A program made the position numbers and the translations under genes. From assembly GCA_028278335.1 (NCBI GenBank), contig JANQEN010000061.1:1-37967 (forward strand): DNA of 37,967 bases. The letters are read 5' to 3'. The notes under the pieces were generated by a model. The model saw nothing but the letters and a program-made list of their open reading frames with translations, was not told the DNA's origin and searched no databases. Shown here in pieces: positions 1-7,947 of this stretch (position 1 is the first letter of the stretch; every line of letters begins with the position of its first letter). Source of the stretch: Chitinivibrionales bacterium (lineage in GTDB: Bacteria > Fibrobacterota > Chitinivibrionia > Chitinivibrionales > JANQEN01).

Positions 1-28
1 CTGAGTAATTGATTCGTTTTTTCCTCAT
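1..28 (-). CDS. 5' end of an unidentified gene, cut by the window edge
   Basis: Only nine codons are visible on the minus strand, starting at an ATG at 28-26 and reading MRKKRINYS. The start is supported by a strong ribosome binding site (TTGGAGG) about five bases upstream of the ATG. The basic N terminus could fit a small DNA-binding or transposase protein, but too little is visible to name it. Confidence 0.45.
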
Positions 29-146
29 AAAATCCTCCAATAAGTGTATATTAAGTTACATTATGGAGAATTCCTGTTCACGCTGAACCTAGACAAAACT
101 TATATAAAATAAATGCAAAAAGATAAGGATTATTTATCACTTGTAC

Positions 147-170
147 AGCCACCGACTCCAATCGGTGGCT
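147..170. repeat. Perfect 9-bp hairpin, IS200/IS605-end-like
   Basis: AGCCACCGA (147-155) is perfectly complementary to TCGGTGGCT (162-170) across a 6-base loop. Hairpins of this form are typical of the right ends of IS200/IS605-family elements, but no tnpA or tnpB gene is present, so at most this is a remnant. A partly similar string (ATTGGAGTCGGCGGTACA) occurs just after the C25 peptidase gene near 11136. The rest of 29-427 is AT-rich and shows no gene. Confidence 0.35.
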
Positions 171-427
171 TAGCACTCCCTGTGAAGCAAGCTGGGAAAA
201 TTATAAATCTATTCTTACGAATTCAGACACTATTCAATTTTAAGTTTAAACATCATCTCAATTACTATACTAAAATTTGTGAATAGTGATATATGCTGCA
301 TCAGTACAAATTATGTATACTATTATTTATATTGTATATAATAGTTTGAAGTTTTCGATGAAGATTTGCGTAAATTGTGTAAATTAATAGTAATAGTGTT
401 TAACTGCTTTAGCAAGGGAGGCGTAGT

Positions 428-2701
428 TTGAAGTGTATACCCAAACTCTTATGGCTTTTAGTTTTGACTAATTTTATTAGTTATGGAGCAACAAACAGTG
501 CTAATTCTCTTGTAGTTTTTCCCTATGGGACTTTTGTTCCTAAGGAGTATATGCGCACCGACGATAACAGAGTCTATTCTGAAAATGGGAGATACTATTG
601 TGAATTTGAAATCAGCTTAAACGAATTGAACAGACGTGAAGTTTCAAAAATGGAATTTTACGAAAATGGGAAACTTTTGTATGAACGATCTGCAATCCCT
701 GGTGATGATTTCGCTGTTTCAAATTCCGGCTATATGGTTGTGTATGATCTTCAGCACAAAGAGGGTGGTGATCTGACAATCCGTGTTTTTGCAAAAGATG
801 GTTCTAAAGTGCTTAAAAAAGTATTGCAAGGTGCTTCGCTATTTGGTTTCTCTCAATCAGGGAATAAATATGGCGTTGGTTCCCGTGGTAAATTTGAAGT
901 ATTTAACCTTCCTAAAAATAAGGTGCAAAAATTTCCAAGAACAAGCCAATTTGCTATTTCCAAAGATGATGCTCTCATTGCTATTGCTCGCGATGACGGA
1001 ATCAGTGTTTACTCCGAAAAGGGGTTGCTTGGTACTATTACTGAAAAGGTAACTGTAAACTATGTTAGAAAAATTAAATTCAGTGAGGATAATTCAACCG
1101 TTGCATTCATTGGAAAAAGAAAACTTGCAGTATATAATGTTAATGATTTCTCCAAAAAATTTGTCGATCTAGTATCGGGGTACTCCTCCTATGCTGATTT
1201 AGCCATTGAAGGATCCAATATTCATACCGGCATCCATCTTCGGAATGAAGAAACCAAAATGTCTCATGGAATAATTCGAACCTATGATTTGGCAGGAACT
1301 CGCGCTGTTGTAGAAAGAGAATGTGCAAAATCCAGTTATATGTCTAAAACACCGGGCGAAACCTTTGATCATGAAAAAGCCAAAAAAAAAGGTGAATATT
1401 CAATTCCCTGGCCCTTTGAACCGCAAAATGAACCGAAATTAGTGTGGAATGGCTATCTCCAGTGTGTTGGGTCCTCAACTGGTGTGAGTGGTGCCTATCT
1501 TCATCAAGGCACTGATCTTGACGTGTCAACACGAGATCGCTGTGTTGCTGTTGAAGCGGGTACCTGTAAATGTAATCTTACTATGGGTGGAGATTTATAT
1601 TGGAGGATTGCAGTCTGTACGGTTAATGTAGCGGAGAGATCCAATGGATGGCTTTATGCCCATCTGGTAAGAAGTACCATTACAAAACAACCCGGTGATA
1701 AAGTAGCGAAAGGCGAATTCCTTGCAACAATTGTACGATGGTCCAGTGCTAATTTGGTGAATAACGCTCATTTACATTTTTCTCATATTAGTGATGTAGG
1801 AATACGATGGGAACTTAATGACAATAATCAATGGGATAATGAGGTTAATCCTCTGACATACCTCCGTCCCAGTGATGATACAAAACCGCCGCAAATCTTA
1901 AAATTTTCCAACAGTCAAAAATTTGGTATCTCGACCAATGATAACAATTCACCCCGTTTTATTACAACGAAAGAAATTTCGGGGAAAGTTGACCTCTATG
2001 CTCATATTTCCGATGAGGTTGGAAAATCTCCATGGGATCAACCGGCACACTCGCTTTTTTACTCGCTTCGATGGCTTGATAAGAATAGGATGGTTATCAA
2101 TCGTAAAGTCGGCTGTGTCAGGAATGGTCGTGTTAAAGGGTATAGTACTGGTGGTAATTATAAAAAATATGTACCAGCATATTATCATGTTTCTCGACAA
2201 TTTCCCGGTATGGGATGGAGTGATAGAGATAGACATCATTTACAAGTTATAACAAATAGTGATGGAGACACATCGCTTACTTTAGAGCACCAAAGAAACG
2301 CGTTAAATACAGCACTGTATAATGATGGGAATTATCGGATTTATGTTGAAGCTGTTGATGCTGCTCTTAATTCATCTATAGACAGTATGGATGTTGTCTT
2401 TAACAACGGTATTAACGGTATCAAGATAAATGGAACAAAAACTATTACTGATTTTGTTGTGAATAGTATTATCCCTATGGCAAACACTTTTCAAGTGTCC
2501 TATTCTGTGCCATTTGCATCAAAGATACAACTTACTCTCTATGATGCCACTGGTGCTAAATTAAGTACCTTAGTATCTGAAGGGGTATCGAAAGGTAAGC
2601 ACACTGTAACCGTTAATAAAATGATTTCCCAGGGAATGTATTTTATAAAATTACAGGCTAATGCTTTCACACTAAACAAAAAGTTTGTTGTTTTGAAATA
2701 A
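428..2701 (+). CDS. Secreted M23-family peptidase-like protein with propeller-like N-terminus and T9SS-type C-terminal domain
   Basis: The 757-residue protein starts at TTG, with GGGAGG six bases upstream, and has a signal peptide (residues 1 to about 21). Residues of about 30-300 look like a beta-propeller/WD-type region of short beta-rich repeats. Residues of about 340-470 form an M23 (LytM-like) domain with all zinc-site motifs visible: H359-x3-D363 (HQGTD), H412 (YAHL) and H448-L-H450. M23 enzymes usually cut peptidoglycan cross-links or glycine-rich peptides outside the cytoplasm. The last 80 residues or so resemble a T9SS type-A sorting domain (LTLYDATGAKLSTL, then QGMYFIKL), implying export and surface attachment. 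The substrate cannot be told. The gene is monocistronic and is followed directly by a strong terminator. Confidence 0.8.
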   Translation: MKCIPKLLWLLVLTNFISYGATNSANSLVVFPYGTFVPKEYMRTDDNRVYSENGRYYCEFEISLNELNRREVSKMEFYENGKLLYERSAIPGDDFAVSNSGYMVVYDLQHKEGGDLTIRVFAKDGSKVLKKVLQGASLFGFSQSGNKYGVGSRGKFEVFNLPKNKVQKFPRTSQFAISKDDALIAIARDDGISVYSEKGLLGTITEKVTVNYVRKIKFSEDNSTVAFIGKRKLAVYNVNDFSKKFVDLVSGYSSYADLAIEGSNIHTGIHLRNEETKMSHGIIRTYDLAGTRAVVERECAKSSYMSKTPGETFDHEKAKKKGEYSIPWPFEPQNEPKLVWNGYLQCVGSSTGVSGAYLHQGTDLDVSTRDRCVAVEAGTCKCNLTMGGDLYWRIAVCTVNVAERSNGWLYAHLVRSTITKQPGDKVAKGEFLATIVRWSSANLVNNAHLHFSHISDVGIRWELNDNNQWDNEVNPLTYLRPSDDTKPPQILKFSNSQKFGISTNDNNSPRFITTKEISGKVDLYAHISDEVGKSPWDQPAHSLFYSLRWLDKNRMVINRKVGCVRNGRVKGYSTGGNYKKYVPAYYHVSRQFPGMGWSDRDRHHLQVITNSDGDTSLTLEHQRNALNTALYNDGNYRIYVEAVDAALNSSIDSMDVVFNNGINGIKINGTKTITDFVVNSIIPMANTFQVSYSVPFASKIQLTLYDATGAKLSTLVSEGVSKGKHTVTVNKMISQGMYFIKLQANAFTLNKKFVVLK

Positions 2702-2723
2702 GGTTTGTACTAGTATCAAAAAT

Positions 2724-2759
2724 AAAAATGCCCCCAGTACGTTTACTGGGGGCATTTTT
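2724..2759 (+). terminator. Intrinsic terminator of the M23-like gene
   Basis: A 16-bp stem (AAAAATGCCCCCAGTA with its complement) closes on a 4-base loop and ends in a T run. It lies 23 bases after the stop codon. Because it is A/T flanked on both sides it could also act on minus-strand transcripts, including that of the convergent gene ending at 2932. Confidence 0.92.
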
Positions 2760-2818
2760 ATTGTCCTGATATACGTTACTACTTAACCTTGACAATTCTG
2801 AATATAAGAATTTCCTTT

Positions 2819-2922
2819 TATACTGTTTCTCAAAAGTTTTGTCCCATGATTTTTGACAAAACTCTAATAGAAACAGTTATACCGCAACACAACATAGGAC
2901 AAAATTATTGAGAAGCGGTATA
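2819..2922. mobile_element. MITE copy 1 (104 bp)
   Basis: The element begins TATACTGTTTCTCAA and ends TTGAGAAGCGGTATA. The 26-bp ends match as inverted repeats at 22 of 26 positions. Internally it folds into two consecutive hairpins. A near-identical copy lies at 5031-5135 in the same orientation. The TATA ends suggest insertion at TA, as for IS630/Tc1-type elements, but no transposase is present, so the family is an inference. Confidence 0.8.
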
Positions 2923-2931
2923 AATAATTGT

Positions 2932-4740
2932 CTATTTAGTAATGCATACCCTTTTTGTTAAGTCCTTTTCCTTTGATCTCAGTCTATAGATATATACACC
3001 GCTTGATAACTCATCAGATTTACACTGCTTCATATAGGTGCCTGGATTTTGAGATTTACTAAATAATGTTTTAATTTCTTTTCCCATTAAATCATACAGT
3101 TTAAGAGTAATGAGCCCTGGCTTCGATATGGTGTAATAAATACTCACCATATTATTAGATGGATTGACATGAATGTAATTTAAAGAGAAATTTATGACAT
3201 TTTCATCGGGCTTATGAAATATCCCTGTTGGATCATTGATCTCAACATCATCTATATACCAGCCATCATAAAATACCGTGCCCTTATCCCGTAACCTAAA
3301 TCGTACTAAAACAGGTGATGTTTTATAAGCGGAAAGGCTAATCTTTTCAAGAACAAAGGTGGTAATATTCCCAGAATATTTTTTTAATTCAGTCCAGGAA
3401 ACACCACCATCTTCAGATATTTCTGAATAGCAGAAATCATTATTGCCATGGGTAGTATGTCTGTGCCAGAAAGACAAAACAGGTGAATTAATTGCCGATA
3501 AATCTATGGGGTGGGCGAGTGTCATCGTGGTATTGGAAAAGGGCAAATAGTTGCCAACGGGACTTTCCGTAACTGAATGGCCCGGAGGATTCACACAGGG
3601 ATCGCTGACAGTATCCCAGTCCATGCCACTGACCAACCAGTTATCCAGACCATTTTCAAAGTCATCCTTAAAGGGAAATGGCATTAATGTTGTGTCAAGC
3701 TCATGAATCGATACATTGTCAAGATACCACCCATCATAAAACACTGTCGCATTGCTTCGCAACCTGAATCGGATTAAAACCGGAGACGCCTTATAGGCCG
3801 ACAAATCAATGGTACAGGGAACAAATGATTTTCTTCGCCCTGAATCTTTACTTAATTCAGTCCAGGTAACACCACCGTCAACAGATATTTCGACATAGCA
3901 GAAATCATTATTTCCGTGTGTCACAATCCGGTGCCAATAAGATAGTACCGGCTTAGTTGCGGAAGAAATATCAATTGGATGAGCAAGTGTCAATGTCGCA
4001 TTGGAAAGTGGTAAATAATTGCCAACAGGACTTTCTGTTACTGAGTGCCCTGGAGCACCCACGCAAGTGTCACTGATGGTATCCCAGTCCATACCACTGG
4101 CCAGCCAGTTCCCAAGGCCCTTTTCAAAATCATCGGTAAAGGGGAAAGGGGTAAGCGTTGTGTCATGCTCCTGGATAGACACGTTGTCAATATACCACCC
4201 GTCATAAGACACTGTGGCATTACTTCGCAACCTGAATCGGATTAAAACCGGAGACGTCTTATAGGCAGACAAATCAAAAGTGCAGGGAACAAATGATTTT
4301 CTTCTTCCTGAATCTTTGCTTAGTTCGGTCCAGTTAATACCACCGTCAACAGATATTTCGACATAGCAGAAATCATTATTTCCGTGTGTCACAATCCGGT
4401 GCCAATAGGATAGAACCGGTTTTACACTGGAGGATAAATCAACCGGGCTAGCAAGGGTAATTGTTGCATTTGAATGAGCCGGATAATTTCCATCTGGACT
4501 TTCAGTAATTGAGTGCCCTGGAGGATTTATGCATGTATCACTGATAGTATCCCAATCCGTACCACTAACCAACCAATTTCCCAGACCATTCTCAAAATCA
4601 TCAAAAAATGGAAACTCTATTTTTGTCAACGGCATACTTCCATTAACCTGGTTACTGGGATTAATGGATTGTTTCGAAAAGCTTTTGGAGCTTAACAAAC
4701 ATAAAGATAGAAGGATAAGGCAAACAAAACCTTTATTCAT
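2932..4740 (-). CDS. Secreted protein with three tandem MAM-like domains and T9SS-type C-terminal domain
   Basis: The 602-residue protein starts at ATG 4740 with AAGGTGG upstream and has a signal peptide (residues 1 to about 22). Three consecutive repeats of about 156 residues follow, starting at residues of about 43, 199 and 355. Each opens with FPF-x-DDFE, contains a W-S-G-x-DWDT segment and SYWHR/THGNNDFCY, and ends in YDGWYIDNVSI. This is the pattern of MAM/lectin-like jelly-roll domains found in immune inhibitor A-type and other secreted proteins, usually binding or adhesion modules. A sorting-like domain ends the protein (KLYDLMGKEIKTL, SSGVYIYRLRS). No enzymatic domain is present. The repeats are also very similar as DNA, which indicates recent internal duplication. 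The gene is bracketed by two MITE copies. Confidence 0.78.
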   Translation of the reverse strand: MNKGFVCLILLSLCLLSSKSFSKQSINPSNQVNGSMPLTKIEFPFFDDFENGLGNWLVSGTDWDTISDTCINPPGHSITESPDGNYPAHSNATITLASPVDLSSSVKPVLSYWHRIVTHGNNDFCYVEISVDGGINWTELSKDSGRRKSFVPCTFDLSAYKTSPVLIRFRLRSNATVSYDGWYIDNVSIQEHDTTLTPFPFTDDFEKGLGNWLASGMDWDTISDTCVGAPGHSVTESPVGNYLPLSNATLTLAHPIDISSATKPVLSYWHRIVTHGNNDFCYVEISVDGGVTWTELSKDSGRRKSFVPCTIDLSAYKASPVLIRFRLRSNATVFYDGWYLDNVSIHELDTTLMPFPFKDDFENGLDNWLVSGMDWDTVSDPCVNPPGHSVTESPVGNYLPFSNTTMTLAHPIDLSAINSPVLSFWHRHTTHGNNDFCYSEISEDGGVSWTELKKYSGNITTFVLEKISLSAYKTSPVLVRFRLRDKGTVFYDGWYIDDVEINDPTGIFHKPDENVINFSLNYIHVNPSNNMVSIYYTISKPGLITLKLYDLMGKEIKTLFSKSQNPGTYMKQCKSDELSSGVYIYRLRSKEKDLTKRVCITK

Positions 4741-5030
4741 CTAATACCACCTTGTTAATGATGAGGTAAAAAACACATCATCGGCCAAATTTAAATACCT
4801 TTAACCGAAATAGTATAATACATAGAAAATATTTCTAACAATTTAGCGTAGGTGCTTGAGCTCAGAGTTCTTGTTTTTTTAATGAAACTTTGGATTTTTC
4901 CGCATTACAAAAGGCAAGGTAGATGACGAGTGTCACGGAAAAAATTATCACGATAGGAATAATATAAGATATACAAAATAAGAATGAATAGTACTTTATT
5001 AAAATTATTTACACGATAAGTTTATGATTT
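4741..5030. other. Intergenic, no gene seen
   Basis: This 290-base AT-rich stretch holds the ribosome binding site and presumably the promoter of the minus-strand MAM-repeat gene. I see no coding or RNA feature in it. Confidence 0.6.
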
Positions 5031-5135
5031 TATACTGTTTCTCAAAAGTTTTTGTCCCATGATTTTTAACAAAACTCTTATAGAAACAGTTATGCCGTAA
5101 CACAACATAGGACATAATTATTGATAAGCGGTATA
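5031..5135. mobile_element. MITE copy 2 (105 bp)
   Basis: This is a second copy of the element at 2819-2922, in direct orientation, with the same TATAC...GTATA ends and the same two-hairpin layout. Differences are scattered single bases and one extra T in the left arm. It lies about 290 bases upstream of the start of the MAM-repeat gene. Confidence 0.8.
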
Positions 5136-5297
5136 AATGTATAGTACACCCAGTTGAAGTCCAACTTGCCCTTCAGCGTTGGCGTCTGTTGTTGTTGAAT
5201 ATTCTATAACAATGTAAAGAACCATTTTTCAGGGGTACAATGCCACAGGATATTAAGGTTTGTAAATTTAACACAGACAACCCCTCCGTATGCGGCT

Positions 5298-5560
5298 TTA
5301 CCAGTTTTTTGAGTTTACGTCCTTAAGAATCTGGATGTCAATAGTTTGACCTGCTACAATCCGTTTTAAAGGCTTGTTCTCTTCTTCAAGATGCCAGAGC
5401 TTCTCGGCATTTGAAACATCCATTCCACCATATTTCTTACACCAATTGTATAAAGTACCATGGTGAACACCTTGTTTACAAGCTAACTCTTCTGTTGGTA
5501 TTCCACAATCTAACTCTTTTAAAATCCAAATGATCTGTTCTTCAAAAAACTTTTACGCAT
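5298..5560 (-). pseudogene. IS3-family orfA relic (frameshifted)
   Basis: An ATG at 5560, preceded by GGAGGG, starts MRK, then the frame breaks in a T run around codon 5. With one base restored, the rest reads as a typical IS3-family OrfA of about 87 residues: EEQIIWILKEL, a helix-turn-helix with TLYNWCKKYGGMD, then LEEENKPLKRIVA (leucine-zipper region) and DIQILKDV near the end. The total length of 263 nt is one base short of a whole number of codons, which confirms a single-base indel. No convincing orfB follows (5136-5297 is not recognisably transposase), so the element is dead and truncated. Confidence 0.85.
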
Positions 5561-5670
5561 TTTAAGCCCTCCATTTAATTAAATTATAATAGGAGAACCA
5601 ATCTTTAAATATGTCCAGTTTTCGGGGACAATGTTAAAAAATCACACACCTGGTTAAGGAAGATATCAAG

Positions 5671-7899
5671 ATGAAAAACTCACTCTTACAGTTTTTGTTG
5701 CCGTTCTTTTTATTTATTATTGTTAGTTCTGTTTTTTCTCAGAATCCGAAATGGATACAATACACCTGCGTCGAAACCGTTACGGCTCTTATAGAGGAAG
5801 GTGATTATATTTGGGCGGGAACGGATGTTGGGATTTATAAGGTAAATAAATCCAGCGGAGAAACGATCTGTTACAATAATGCAAATTCCAAATTACCAAA
5901 CAATAAGATTTCTTCAATAACTATTGAGGATAACGGAAATAAATGGATTGGGACTAGAGGTGGTCTTGCAGTATTCAATGGTACTTCCTGGACACTTTAT
6001 ACCAGATCAAATTCAGGAATGCGCGATGATCGCGTATCATCCATTGCCATAGATAATAATGGAAATAAATGGATTATAGCCCGATACCCCACAATGTTTG
6101 ACGGTTCAGACTGGACTGTTTATGACGAGAATAACACGGGATTATCAAGGGAGATAATATCTGAAATCTCTGCACTCGCCTGTGATCCTCTTGGTAATGT
6201 ATGGTTTGGTACAATGTGTGGATTAGTAAAGTTTGACGGTACAGACTGGGTCGTCTATACTACTGCAAATTCTCGTATTCCTTATGATGACATTTATACG
6301 CTTGCTATTGATAGTGCGGGGAGCATTTGGATAACCTCCTTGGAGCCTGATGATGGTTGTCTTACGAAATATGACGGAACAAATTGGATCACCTATAACA
6401 CATCCAATTCCGGGTTGCCTGATAATCGTGTGAAAACAGTAACAGTTGATAGAAAGGGCAATGTATGGGTTGGCACAGAATGGAGGTGCTACCTGGTAAA
6501 GTATGACGGTAAAGATTGGACTGTATCCAACAAGCTGCCTGATAAGTCTATAGAATCAATACTTATCGATCGTGATAGTATACCATGGGTTGGTACGAGA
6601 AGCCTTGGATTGGTAAAACTCGATAGCTTGGACTGGAAAATAGTCGACATCTCCAATTCCGGATTACCCGGTAAAAACGTAACATCATTAGTGATTGATA
6701 ATTTAGGTAACAAGTGGATTGGATGCGTTACAAGATGGATGGAAACAGGTGGGGGACTGGCTAAGTTTGACGGGTTGAATTGGACAATTTATGATATGTT
6801 TACCTCTGAGTTGCATTCTAATGATGTGACTGCCCTGGCCTTTGATAAAAGTGGTACCCTATGGATAGGTGCTGGTGAGTTAAGAGACGTCAAACTTGCC
6901 GAATTTAACGGCTCTCAGTGGACAATTCATACAATCCCAAGCTACGGTTCACGCATCGAATCAATTTCGGCAATAGCGTGCGAGGAAAATGGTGAATTAT
7001 GGATTGGTACCGGTAGCTTTATGAGCAGCAGAGGAACCGGTGTTATGAAATTTAACGGAACAGACTGGACTCACTATAACACGGGAAATTCCAGACTGCC
7101 TCATGATAATGTACAAGCAATTGCCATAGATCACAAAGGAAACAAGTGGATCGGAACCGGCAATATTCGTGATAAGGGTGGTTTGGTAAAGATCGAGGAT
7201 ACAAACTGGACAATATTCAACATGTCCAATTCCGGCCTCCCCCATAATACTGTAACATCCATAGCCATTGATGCTACCAGGAATAAGTGGATTGGAACTG
7301 ATGATGGTGGGTTGGCAAAATTTGATGATGAGAAATGGACCGTGTATAGTCGATACAACTCAGGCCTGCCAGATAATTGTGTAACGTCACTAACAATAGA
7401 TGGTATAGGAAATAAATGGATCGGGACCCGTCGTGGCCTCGCAAAGTTTGACGATGTAAACTGGACTGTGTATACTGAAAATAACTCAGGTTTACCTGAT
7501 GAGGGTTTTATAAATACGATGGCTATTGACAGAAATGGGAGCAAGTGGATCGGGACCGGACTACTTCATGAGGGGGGAGGGTTGGCCGTTTTTAATGAAG
7601 GAGGTGTTCCCATAAAAAAACATAAAGAACAAAAATTAAAAATCAAAAATCAAATAAAAGCATTTCAAAATTCCGCTGATATTTGTATATCTTTTTCGAT
7701 CCAGAAGCAAAACCATATTTCCCTGAAGCTGTTTGATATAAAAGGGAGATGCGTGAAAACACTTGTTAATGAGTATAAAAATTGGGGCATGCATAGTATC
7801 CGGTTTGACGGTAGAAATATACCCAACGGCACCTATTTCGCCTGTTTGCAAATAGAAGGAAATGGTGTTGTCGTTAAAAAGATTCTATTGACAAGATAG
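5671..7899 (+). CDS. Secreted two-component-regulator-type propeller repeat protein with T9SS-type C-terminal domain
   Basis: The 742-residue protein has a signal peptide (about 1-23, ending VFSQN) and an AAGGAAG site upstream of its ATG. Residues of about 40-650 contain 14 repeats of the Reg_prop type, with core G-N-K-W-I-G-T-x-G-G-L-A-K-F followed by a W-T-V-Y and an N-S-G-L-P segment. Fourteen repeats fit two seven-bladed propellers, as in the sensor part of hybrid two-component systems. Here there is no membrane segment, kinase or response regulator. Instead a sorting-like domain ends the protein (LKLFDIKGRCVKTLV, NGTYFACLQI). It is therefore probably a surface-displayed binding protein; its ligand is unknown. 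It lies 48 bases upstream of the C25 peptidase gene and may be co-transcribed with it. Confidence 0.83.
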   Translation: MKNSLLQFLLPFFLFIIVSSVFSQNPKWIQYTCVETVTALIEEGDYIWAGTDVGIYKVNKSSGETICYNNANSKLPNNKISSITIEDNGNKWIGTRGGLAVFNGTSWTLYTRSNSGMRDDRVSSIAIDNNGNKWIIARYPTMFDGSDWTVYDENNTGLSREIISEISALACDPLGNVWFGTMCGLVKFDGTDWVVYTTANSRIPYDDIYTLAIDSAGSIWITSLEPDDGCLTKYDGTNWITYNTSNSGLPDNRVKTVTVDRKGNVWVGTEWRCYLVKYDGKDWTVSNKLPDKSIESILIDRDSIPWVGTRSLGLVKLDSLDWKIVDISNSGLPGKNVTSLVIDNLGNKWIGCVTRWMETGGGLAKFDGLNWTIYDMFTSELHSNDVTALAFDKSGTLWIGAGELRDVKLAEFNGSQWTIHTIPSYGSRIESISAIACEENGELWIGTGSFMSSRGTGVMKFNGTDWTHYNTGNSRLPHDNVQAIAIDHKGNKWIGTGNIRDKGGLVKIEDTNWTIFNMSNSGLPHNTVTSIAIDATRNKWIGTDDGGLAKFDDEKWTVYSRYNSGLPDNCVTSLTIDGIGNKWIGTRRGLAKFDDVNWTVYTENNSGLPDEGFINTMAIDRNGSKWIGTGLLHEGGGLAVFNEGGVPIKKHKEQKLKIKNQIKAFQNSADICISFSIQKQNHISLKLFDIKGRCVKTLVNEYKNWGMHSIRFDGRNIPNGTYFACLQIEGNGVVVKKILLTR

Positions 7900-7947
7900 G
7901 ATTGCGAAACAGATAAACCTTTTTAGATATATTAAAAGTGGGAGGGC

